Below are positions 1-5,125 of a stretch of DNA of 5,125 bases, piece by piece. Where the stretch lies: assembly GCA_026981635.1 (NCBI GenBank), contig JALSIF010000283.1, positions 1 through 5,125 of the forward strand. The letters are read 5' to 3'. The notes under the pieces were generated by a model. It was not told the DNA's origin. It saw only the letters and a list, made by a program, of their open reading frames with translations, and ran no database searches. The position numbers and the translations under genes were made by a program. Numbering within the stretch: position 1 is the first letter of the stretch; each line of letters opens with the position of its first letter. Source of the DNA: a bacterium. Its GTDB lineage: Bacteria > 4484-113 > JALSIF01.

Positions 1-256
1 AAAGGTCGTACTCGTAGACCCCGCCCGGCCGGTCGCGCGCCCCGTCGTCCACGATGAGAAAGCTTCCCCTATCCTCCCGGAGCACCAGGCCACTCGGCTC
101 GGGGCAGTCAATGACCGGCAGGGTCTTTTGGTAAACCCAGCTCGCCACCCCCGGCGGTGGGTAGCTTCGTTGTCCAGCCTGGGGAACCAGCAGGTAGAAG
201 GCGGCCAGCAGGGCGAGGGCGGCAGAGGCCAGGATGATTCGCGGAGAGATATTCAT
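1..256 (-). CDS. Partial exported/membrane-anchored protein, SdiA-regulated-like beta-propeller (N-terminal 85 residues)
   Basis: The gene starts at ATG 256-254 and runs off the left edge of the window, so only 85 codons are visible. The start overlaps the stop of the CCA-family gene as ATGA, and a purine-rich AGGAAAGG lies just upstream, which supports this start and translational coupling. Residues about 7-24 (IILASAALALLAAFYLLV) form a hydrophobic segment after a short N-terminus containing one Arg. It lacks a lipobox Cys, so it is a signal peptide or a signal anchor. The mature part begins about residue 40 and contains CPEPSGLVLREDRGSFLIVD followed by an acidic, Gly-rich turn and VYEYDL. 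The PSGL, 'lifeline' beta strand and 'Y-x-D-L' pattern is what the first blade of SdiA-regulated or related extracytoplasmic beta-propellers looks like. This family assignment is an inference from one blade only. A generic NHL/PQQ-type propeller or a phytase-like protein is equally possible. The end and function cannot be seen. Confidence 0.65.
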   Translation of the reverse strand, partial: MNISPRIILASAALALLAAFYLLVPQAGQRSYPPPGVASWVYQKTLPVIDCPEPSGLVLREDRGSFLIVDDGARDRPGGVYEYDL

Positions 257-1728
257 CCCACCTTTCCTACCCGGCGCAGGATGAAGTTGCGCGCCTCCTC
301 GGGGGTGGAGATCTCCCCCGCCGCCTGGGCCTCCCTTACCGCCTCAAGCAGACTGCCCACCTCGGGGCCGGGGCCGATGCCCAGAAGCGCCATTACCTCC
401 TCGCCGGTTATCAGGCGCTCCTCCGCCTGCTTCTGGTAGTCCAGGAAGAAGCTCGCCACCCGCCGGGTAAGCTCCAGGTGGCGGCCCAGGTCCTCCGGCC
501 TGCGCTCGGGTCCCTGGGTGGCGAGGAAGTCGGCCAGGTTCATCACCAGGAGGTGGGGGGTAAGCTCCCCCACGTCCCGCACCAGGCGGTAGAGGGCGCG
601 GGGGGTGATCTGATCCAGCCGGTTGGCCAGAAAGCCGGGGCGCAGGTGGTAGCGCACCAGGCTGACCACCGCCTCCCTCACCTCGCCGGAGGCGCGCAGC
701 TTGGTGAGGAACTGGTCGGCCAGCTCGGCCCCCACCCGGTCGTGGCGGTGGAAGGTGACCCGGCCGTCGGGCTGAACCTGGCGGGTGGCGGGCTTGCCAA
801 TGTCGTGCAGCAGCAGGGCAAGGCGCAGGACGGCCCGGGCGGGGTAGCCGGCCAGGCAGCCCTTGAGGGCGCCGGCGAGAAGCTCCCTCACCGGCGGCTC
901 AAACCCCTCCTGGGCGATCATCTCCGGCACCCGCTCCTCCAGGTGGGTGAGGGACTCCAGGGTGTGGCCGAGGACGTCCTGGTGGTGGTAGCGGTTCTGC
1001 TCGCACCCGCGAAGCTCCTCCAGCGGGGGGAAGACCTGGGTGAGCACCCGCCGCTCGTCCATCTGGAGCAGGTAGGGGGCCACCCGGGGCAGGGCGAGGA
1101 GCTTCATTACCTCCTCAAACAGGCGCTCCGGCTTGGTCTTCTCCCAGATTAAGGGGCCGTAGCGGGTGGTGGCGGCGAGGGTCTTTTCTTCTACCCTCCC
1201 GCAGATCAGGGCGGCCATGCGGTAGACCCGAAGGGCCCTCACCGGGTCCCAGCCGAAGGAGTCGTCGGGGCGGGCGTTTCTTATCCGCCGCTCCCTTACG
1301 TCCCGCTCAGTCCCCTCCACCCAGGCCGGCGGCCTGCCCGCCATGGCGCTGCCCCAGGGGAGGGCGATGGCGTTTATGGTGCAGTCGCGAAGGCTGAGGT
1401 CGTCTAAGAGGTCGCGGCCGTTCATCCCCACCAGGTCAATGCGGCCGCCGTCCCGCAGGGGGAAGATCATGGTGCGAAACTCGGGGCTCACCACCACCCC
1501 GGGGTGGCCGGTAAAGTCGGCCAGGAGCTTGGCCAGCCGCTCGTAATCGGTGGTGAGAAGGTCAAAGTCACGGCGGGGCCTCAGCTTAAACAGGTAGTCC
1601 CGGATGGTGCCGCCGATGAGCCAGGTCTCGCCCAGGTCCATCTGGTCCAGGGCGCGGGCCACCGGGTCGGCGAGAATCCGCTCCCGCACCCGCATGAGCT
1701 CGTCGGCAAAGGATGGAGTGGTAACCAC
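253..1728 (-). CDS. CCA tRNA nucleotidyltransferase / poly(A) polymerase family protein with HD domain
   Basis: This 491-residue class II nucleotidyltransferase is predicted to add CCA, or part of it, to tRNA 3' ends in the cytoplasm. The head domain shows LIGGTIRD (residues 37-44), the metal-binding DFD (54-56) and a third candidate acid in RIDLV (Asp98). The family signatures RDCTINAIA (114-122) and DPVRALRVYR (161-170) follow, then ERLFEE (201-206) in the RNA-binding region. An HD-type domain follows: NRYHHQDVLGHTL (245-257), HDIGKP (308-313) and FHRHDRVGA (326-334). HD domains of this group have been linked to phosphatase/phosphodiesterase activity. The C-terminal GEEVMALLGIGPGPEVG stretch is also typical. 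It is longer than the approximately 400-residue enzymes of B. subtilis or E. coli. The start is GTG; an in-frame TAG lies 9 nt upstream, no clear Shine-Dalgarno sequence is present, and the next candidate is Met12. CCA-adding, CC-adding, A-adding and poly(A) activity cannot be told apart here, so no symbol is given. Confidence 0.93.
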   Translation of the reverse strand: MVTTPSFADELMRVRERILADPVARALDQMDLGETWLIGGTIRDYLFKLRPRRDFDLLTTDYERLAKLLADFTGHPGVVVSPEFRTMIFPLRDGGRIDLVGMNGRDLLDDLSLRDCTINAIALPWGSAMAGRPPAWVEGTERDVRERRIRNARPDDSFGWDPVRALRVYRMAALICGRVEEKTLAATTRYGPLIWEKTKPERLFEEVMKLLALPRVAPYLLQMDERRVLTQVFPPLEELRGCEQNRYHHQDVLGHTLESLTHLEERVPEMIAQEGFEPPVRELLAGALKGCLAGYPARAVLRLALLLHDIGKPATRQVQPDGRVTFHRHDRVGAELADQFLTKLRASGEVREAVVSLVRYHLRPGFLANRLDQITPRALYRLVRDVGELTPHLLVMNLADFLATQGPERRPEDLGRHLELTRRVASFFLDYQKQAEERLITGEEVMALLGIGPGPEVGSLLEAVREAQAAGEISTPEEARNFILRRVGKVG

Positions 1729-1737
1729 ACTAAAAGT

Positions 1738-1845
1738 CTAACGCTTGACCATGAGCCACATGACCAGGCGGAAGAAGCCGAAGAAGAGCAGGCCGGTCAT
1801 CAGGCCCACCAGCGCAGCGGCCAGGTAGCGAAGCAGGCGATTCAC
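1738..1845 (-). CDS. Small single-pass membrane peptide, 35 residues
   Basis: A short frame fills the gap between the reductase gene and the CCA-family gene. It begins with GTG (1845-1843) and ends with TAG (1740-1738). The peptide starts MNRLLRYLAAALVG, continues TGLLFFGFFRLVMWL and ends MVKR. That is a basic N-terminus, one uninterrupted hydrophobic helix of about 24 residues (7-31, with a single Arg at 26), and a basic C-terminus, so it should sit in the cytoplasmic membrane. An in-frame TAG lies 24 nt upstream of the GTG, so no earlier ATG/GTG/TTG start exists; ATG 1800 would be a shorter 20-residue alternative. No Shine-Dalgarno sequence precedes the GTG. Instead a TATAAT ends 7 positions before it, as expected for a leaderless mRNA. 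I do not recognise a family. The amphipathic ends and the tight spacing argue for a real gene, but the size makes this uncertain and no function can be assigned. Confidence 0.5.
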   Translation of the reverse strand: MNRLLRYLAAALVGLMTGLLFFGFFRLVMWLMVKR

Positions 1846-1851
1846 GGGCCG

Positions 1852-1857
1852 ATTATA
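1852..1857 (-). promoter_or_regulatory. Candidate -10 box (TATAAT) for a leaderless small-ORF/CCA transcript
   Basis: On the minus strand a perfect TATAAT occupies 1857-1852, between the reductase stop codon and the small membrane ORF. Counting from the last T as position -7 puts +1 at 1845, exactly the G of the GTG start codon. There is no good TTGACA-like -35 at 16-18 nt upstream; the sequence there is near GGCTAG. The -10 to start distance is the hallmark of leaderless genes in several bacterial groups. Such a promoter would let the small ORF, the CCA-family gene and the exported protein be made independently of the reductase. This is a pattern match only. Confidence 0.45.
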
Positions 1858-1875
1858 GGCAGGGCCCTACCCCGG

Positions 1876-2880
1876 CTAGCCGATCTGGCGGGCTAGCTCG
1901 GGGGGGCGGCCCACCATCATCCACTCCCGGAGGATGGGGCGCATCACCTCGCCCAGGGTCTTGGTGGTGCGACCGAGGACGCGGTGGGTCTCCTCAAAGT
2001 TGGAGGTGAGGTCCTCCTTGAGGATGGCCGCCTCCTCCCGGTCGTAGGGAAGCAGGGAGTAGGGGAGAAAGATGCGCAGGAAGCGGGCCACCCCCTCGGG
2101 GAGGATGAGGGGCTTCTTCCACATCAGTCCCATGAGTTCTGCCAGGCTCTCCTGGAGCTGGCGCAGGGTGAAGCACTCGTCCCCCACCAGCTCTATCCGC
2201 CGGTTCCGCAGTTCGGGGTCGGTAAGGGCCTTGACCGCCACCTCGGCCACCTCCTCCACGAAGATGGGCTGGAAGCGGCCGTCAAGCTCGGGGATGAGCA
2301 ACCAGCGCTGGGCATCGCGGTGGAAGAAGGGGGGCGGGATGCGGCGGGGAAAGCCGGCCAGAGCAGGGACCGCCCAGCGAAGGTCGTAGATCAGCCCGGC
2401 CATCTGGCGCATGAGGGCAGATCCCTCGCCGAACATCAGGGAGGGGGCAAGGATGGTGTGGGAGAGGCCGGAGGCTGCCACCTGCCCCTCGCCCTCCCCC
2501 TTGGTGGCGAAGTAGGCGGCGGGATGGTCGGGGTCGGCCCCGATGACGCTTAGGTGGACCAGGTGCTCTATGCCTAGGGCTTCGGCCAGGGAGAGAAGGT
2601 TTTTTACCGCCTCCACGTGGGCCTGGTGGTAGGTGAGCCTGGGGGTGGAGCGGGAGGTGCCGATGAGGTTGATGAAGTGGGTCACCCCGGCGAGCTTCTC
2701 GGCAAGGTCAGGGGGAGGGCTTGAGAGGTCTGCCCTGACCAGGGAGAAGCCCAGTTCCTCCACCGGTGAGCTGGGACAGTGGCCGCGGGCGACGGCCAGG
2801 GCGGGGATGCCCTGGCGGGCAAGCTCCGTCATTACCGCCCGGCCCAGGAAGCCGGTCCCTCCAAAGACTGCCACCCTCAT
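1876..2880 (-). CDS. Atypical SDR-family NAD(P)-binding protein (NAD-dependent epimerase/NDUFA9-like)
   Basis: This 334-residue protein begins with a Rossmann nucleotide-binding fold: strand RVAVF then GGTGFLG (residues 7-13), the GxxGxxG loop of extended and atypical short-chain dehydrogenases. Further landmarks are HFINLIG (68-74), in the position of the family's conserved strand, HLVHLSVIGA (106-115), a YFATK match to YxxxK (123-127) and TILAPSLMFGEG (142-153). The last third, with DREEAAILKED and a late LREWM segment, resembles the C-terminus of NDUFA9-like proteins, which bind NAD(P)H and in eukaryotes sit in respiratory complex I. Free-standing bacterial homologues are usually annotated only as NAD(P)H-binding proteins, and the substrate cannot be read from sequence. 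The start is ATG at 2880 with GGAGG 9 nt upstream. It is the first gene of the leftward unit and is followed after 30 nt by the small membrane ORF. The fold is secure; the reaction is unknown. Confidence 0.86.
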   Translation of the reverse strand: MRVAVFGGTGFLGRAVMTELARQGIPALAVARGHCPSSPVEELGFSLVRADLSSPPPDLAEKLAGVTHFINLIGTSRSTPRLTYHQAHVEAVKNLLSLAEALGIEHLVHLSVIGADPDHPAAYFATKGEGEGQVAASGLSHTILAPSLMFGEGSALMRQMAGLIYDLRWAVPALAGFPRRIPPPFFHRDAQRWLLIPELDGRFQPIFVEEVAEVAVKALTDPELRNRRIELVGDECFTLRQLQESLAELMGLMWKKPLILPEGVARFLRIFLPYSLLPYDREEAAILKEDLTSNFEETHRVLGRTTKTLGEVMRPILREWMMVGRPPELARQIG

Positions 2881-2889
2881 GCCACTTTT

Positions 2890-2894
2890 CCTCC
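2890..2894 (-). promoter_or_regulatory. Shine-Dalgarno site of the SDR gene
   Basis: The minus strand reads GGAGG here, followed by 9 nt and then the ATG at 2880. This is the clearest ribosome binding site of the leftward unit and fixes the start of the SDR gene. Confidence 0.75.
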
Positions 2895-2922
2895 GAATTG
2901 GTTTTTCTCCGGGGTAGTCAAT

Positions 2923-2953
2923 TTGTCCAAGATGGGGCAGATAAAAGTATAAT
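2923..2953 (+). promoter_or_regulatory. Candidate promoter of the histidine kinase gene
   Basis: A perfect TATAAT lies at 2948-2953 in a locally AT-rich patch, which stands out in this GC-rich window. A TTGTCC (2923-2928, four of six matches to TTGACA) sits 19 nt upstream, a spacing wider than the usual 17. Transcription would begin near 2960. The leader would then be about 38 nt to the GTG at 2998, or about 77 nt to a start near 3037. Confidence 0.5.
2946..2951 (-). promoter_or_regulatory. Candidate -10 box (TATACT) for the leftward unit
   Basis: The minus strand reads TATACT, a five-of-six match to the -10 consensus. It predicts transcription starting near 2939 and a leader of about 59 nt before the SDR start codon. 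I see no good -35 at 17 nt (the sequence is TCGGCC), so the strength is uncertain. It shares bases with a plus-strand -10 box facing the other way. Confidence 0.4.
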
Positions 2954-2961
2954 CCCTGAAA

Positions 2962-2973
2962 CGGCCGTGGCCG
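2962..2973. repeat. Short inverted repeat CGGCC-GT-GGCCG
   Basis: Two perfect 5-nt arms separated by two bases lie directly after the predicted kinase transcription start, between the two divergent genes. The position would suit an operator for a dimeric regulator, or a small hairpin at the mRNA 5' end. A palindrome this short is expected by chance in GC-rich DNA, so the functional reading is weak. Confidence 0.25.
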
Positions 2974-2997
2974 ATCCGGGACATACCGTGGCGAGCG

Positions 2998-5125
2998 GTG
3001 AGGACCAGTTGTGGAAAAAGGGAAGCGAGGAGGAGCATAGTCACGCCGGGCTCACTCATTGATCGCCTGCTGCGTGACCTGGAGCTCATTGCGGTCGGCT
3101 GGAAGCCCGACTTCTCCATCACCTACTGGAACCGCGGAGCGGAGGTGGTGTTTGGCTACCGGGCCGAGGAGGTGATGGGGAGGGACTGGATTGAGCTGCT
3201 CATCCCCGAGGAGGGCAGGGAGGAGGCCCGCACCGCCTACCGGAGCTTCCTCTGCCAGGAGGTGGCAGGGGTGGTGGTGACCCACAAGGTGGACCGGCAG
3301 GGCAGGCAGCATGCCATCTACTGCCAGTCCATTCCCTTCCTCAGTGAGGAGGGGGAGATCCTAGAGGTCATCTCCATCGGCTACGACCTCACCGAGGAGC
3401 TGGAGCGCAAGCGGGAGCTGATGGAGTCCCAGACCTTGCAGCGGGACATCATTGAGCACCTGGCCGAGGGGCTGGTGGTCTTTACCCCCGAGCTTGAGAT
3501 CATCGCCCACAACCAGAAGGGACTGGAGTTCGTCTTCGGCAGCGAGGGGGAGATGGAGGAGGTGGATGGGCGCATCCTCATCAAGAAGACCGAGCCCGCT
3601 TTCACCATTGACGGGCGACCCATTCCCATAGAGGAGGTGCCGGGGGCGAGGGCCCTCTTTACCGGCCAGCCCCACAGCGGGATGGTGGTCAAGTACATGG
3701 AGGGAAAGCCCTGCTACTTCAGGGTGAATGCGGTTCCTCGCCTGAGCGAAGAGGGGAAGGTGGAGTGGGTGGTATTTACCGCCCTGGATGTCAGCGAGGA
3801 GTACGAGATCCTAAACGAGCTCATCAGGAGTGAGCTCACCTTCCGCACCCTGGTGGAGAACCTGAGCGTGGGGGTGCTCCTGTTTGACCGGCGGGGACGG
3901 CTGATCAGCTACAACCGCGCCGCCAGCGAGCTTGGCGGACTGCGGGCTGACCACCTGGGCAAGAAGCTCGGTGAACTGTTTGTGAACTACGGGCTGGTCC
4001 ACGTCCCCGGCGAGGCCTCCCCGCCGGACTCAGAGAAGATCTATCGCGACTTCCTCCACGGCAGGGGGTTCCACTACGAGCAGGTTCTGCTGGAGCACAA
4101 GGTGAGGGGCAGGCGCTGGTACCGCGCCTCGGGCATTCCGGTCAGGGGGGAGGGGGAGCATCTGGAGTACTTCATCATCACCTTTGAGGACATCACCGAA
4201 GAGGTGGAGGAGGCAGAAAGGCGCTGGCGGGAGCAGCGCCTCTCTGCCCTGGGCACCCTGGCTGGGGGAGTGGCCCACGACTTCAACAACATCCTGGCGG
4301 CGATCCTGGCGGCGGCGGAGCTGCTTCGGGACTACAAGCTCCCCAAGGAGGCTGACGAGGTGCTTATGGAACTGGTCAAGGCGGCCAGCCAGGGTAAGGA
4401 GCTGGTGAGTCAGCTTCTCACCCTGGCCCGCCCAGGGGAAGGGGTGGAGGACCGGCAGGCCGACCTGGACCGGGCGGTGGCCGAGGTGGTTGACGTGGTG
4501 GAGGAAACGGTGGGGGAGGAAGTGGAGCTGGTCCACCGGCCGGCGGGTGAGGCCCTTGGGGTGGGGATCGGCCCCGCCGCCCTCAAGCAGGTGGTGCGCA
4601 ATCTGATTCAGAACGCCATTGAGGCGGTTCAGGCCAAGGGCGAGCCGGGCAGGGTGGTGGTCTCAACCCGCAGGGAAAGGGTGGAGGGGGAGGCTGACCT
4701 GGAGTCGGGGGAGTATGGGGTGCTTGAGGTCTCCGACACCGGCATCGGGATGAGCCAGGAGACCATCTCCCACATCTTTGAGCCCTTCTTTACCACCAAG
4801 CGGGGGACCGGCATGGGAGGAACCGGCCTGGGGCTGGCCATCGCCTACCGGCTGATCACCGATGCGGGGGGCACCATCAGAGTCAGCTCGGAGCCCGGCA
4901 AGGGCTCCACCTTCACCGTCTTCCTGCCCCTCCGGCGTGAACAGACCAGGGAGGCGGAGGAGAGGCCCGCCGCTGGGGAGGAGGTGCGAACGGAGCGGCT
5001 CAGGGTGCTCCTGGTGGAGGACAACCAGCTGGTCAGGGTGACCACCCAGCGGGTGCTGGAGGGACGGGGGATGGAGTGTCTGGCAGCGGGAGGAGGAGAG
5101 GAAGCCATCAGGCTGGCCAGGGGGG
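2998..5125 (+). CDS. Soluble hybrid sensor histidine kinase, PAS-PAS-PAS-HisKA-HATPase-receiver (3' end outside window)
   Basis: This large open frame runs off the right edge (709 codons visible). Numbered from the GTG at 2998, it shows three PAS-type sensor domains at about 24-135 (with YWNRGAEVVFGY), 149-271 (ending ALDVSEEYE) and 278-402 (VGVLLFDRRG...; ending FEDITEE). The phosphotransfer domain has AGGVAHDFNNIL with the acceptor His427. The ATPase domain carries the N box NLIQNAIEA (535-543), G1 DTGIGM (580-585), F box FEPFFTTK (594-601) and G2 GTGLGL (608-613), so catalysis looks intact. A receiver domain begins at about 668 with VLLVEDN (acidic pair 674-675); its phosphoacceptor Asp lies outside the window. 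No membrane segment is seen, so it should sense a cytoplasmic signal by PAS ligands or partners. A glutamate-rich linker joins PAS3 to the H box. The start is unsure: GTG 2998 is the only standard start before PAS1 but lacks a ribosome site, while AGGAGG at 3028-3033 precedes only non-standard codons. The gene is divergent from the SDR gene. Confidence 0.93.
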   Translation, partial: MRTSCGKREARRSIVTPGSLIDRLLRDLELIAVGWKPDFSITYWNRGAEVVFGYRAEEVMGRDWIELLIPEEGREEARTAYRSFLCQEVAGVVVTHKVDRQGRQHAIYCQSIPFLSEEGEILEVISIGYDLTEELERKRELMESQTLQRDIIEHLAEGLVVFTPELEIIAHNQKGLEFVFGSEGEMEEVDGRILIKKTEPAFTIDGRPIPIEEVPGARALFTGQPHSGMVVKYMEGKPCYFRVNAVPRLSEEGKVEWVVFTALDVSEEYEILNELIRSELTFRTLVENLSVGVLLFDRRGRLISYNRAASELGGLRADHLGKKLGELFVNYGLVHVPGEASPPDSEKIYRDFLHGRGFHYEQVLLEHKVRGRRWYRASGIPVRGEGEHLEYFIITFEDITEEVEEAERRWREQRLSALGTLAGGVAHDFNNILAAILAAAELLRDYKLPKEADEVLMELVKAASQGKELVSQLLTLARPGEGVEDRQADLDRAVAEVVDVVEETVGEEVELVHRPAGEALGVGIGPAALKQVVRNLIQNAIEAVQAKGEPGRVVVSTRRERVEGEADLESGEYGVLEVSDTGIGMSQETISHIFEPFFTTKRGTGMGGTGLGLAIAYRLITDAGGTIRVSSEPGKGSTFTVFLPLRREQTREAEERPAAGEEVRTERLRVLLVEDNQLVRVTTQRVLEGRGMECLAAGGGEEAIRLARG
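3028..3033 (+). promoter_or_regulatory. Strong Shine-Dalgarno (AGGAGG) lacking a standard start codon
   Basis: A perfect AGGAGG lies just before the conserved part of the kinase. The kinase-frame codons at ribosome distance are ATA (3037, 3 nt spacing), GTC (3040, 6 nt) and ACG (3043, 9 nt); ATT follows at 3058. None is ATG, GTG or TTG. G/C third positions typical of this genome become consistent only from about 3040 onward, which also hints that the true start is here rather than at 2998. Confidence 0.4.

Noticed and set aside
478-1152. Long plus-strand open frame (224 codons) opposite the CCA-family gene
   Set aside because: It lies wholly antisense to a gene with clear catalytic motifs, its translation is low-complexity (G, L, Q, V and H rich), and such mirror frames are expected in GC-rich coding DNA.
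1858-1880. Possible terminator between the SDR gene and the small ORF (GCTAGC and AGGGCCCT palindromes)
   Set aside because: The palindromes are short and separate, form no long stem, and no T-run follows on the minus strand.
1984-2553. Plus-strand open frame (189 codons) opposite the SDR gene
   Set aside because: Same reasoning: antisense to a confident Rossmann-fold gene, with no recognisable domain and compositionally biased.
2911-2921. TTGACT on the minus strand (2921-2916) as a -35 box for the SDR gene
   Set aside because: The sequence 17 nt downstream (ATTCGG) is not a -10 box, and the resulting start would fall inside or past the ribosome binding site.
2988-3062. Possible 24-codon leader peptide (GTG start) ending just inside the kinase frame
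   Set aside because: It has no ribosome site, is hydrophilic without any regulatory codon run, and the overlap with the kinase frame can be chance. It is kept only as a weak alternative explanation for the odd kinase start.
2877-3122. Minus-strand open frame (81 codons) spanning the divergent promoter region
   Set aside because: It overlaps the kinase PAS1 coding region on the other strand and the start of the SDR gene, and its translation shows no domain; the AT-rich promoter patch inside it argues against coding.
4030-4536. Minus-strand open frame (168 codons) inside the histidine kinase
   Set aside because: It mirrors PAS3 and the HisKA domain; its H/L/P/Q-rich composition is typical of a shadow frame.

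Overview
The window is a GC-rich stretch of bacterial chromosome carrying five protein genes in two divergent units. The sense strands are purine-rich. Codons such as GAG, AAG, CTC, GTG, GGG and AGG dominate, with strongly G/C third positions. Start codons include GTG. Together with the domain types this points to a bacterium, and the AGG/GAG/AAG-heavy usage is reminiscent of some thermophilic lineages. I cannot name the taxon. I see no mobile element, CRISPR array, tRNA or rRNA.

The leftward (minus-strand) unit, in transcription order, is: (1) an atypical short-chain dehydrogenase/reductase-type NAD(P)-binding protein (2880 to 1876); (2) a previously easy-to-miss 35-codon single-helix membrane peptide (1845 to 1738); (3) a class II CCA tRNA nucleotidyltransferase/poly(A) polymerase-family protein with an HD domain (1728 to 253); (4) the first 85 residues of an exported or membrane-anchored protein that resembles SdiA-regulated-type beta-propellers (256 to beyond the left edge). 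Genes 3 and 4 overlap by an ATGA. Genes 2 and 3 are 9 nt apart in the same frame. Genes 1 and 2 are 30 nt apart, with a consensus TATAAT between them, so the last three genes may have their own promoter.

The rightward (plus-strand) unit is one large gene running off the right edge. It is a soluble hybrid sensor histidine kinase with three PAS domains, an HDFNN-type phosphoacceptor domain, a full ATPase domain and the beginning of a receiver domain. Its start codon is uncertain.

The 117-bp space between the divergent units (2881-2997) holds two -10 elements that overlap on opposite strands, which would make it a symmetric bidirectional promoter. Functionally the neighbours do not make one obvious pathway: the leftward unit combines tRNA 3'-end maturation with a redox-type protein and envelope proteins, and the kinase is a separate signalling gene. 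I found no convincing undescribed multi-gene system. The points most worth following are the small membrane peptide with its apparently leaderless promoter, its coupling to the CCA gene, the overlapping divergent promoter, and the unexplained kinase start.
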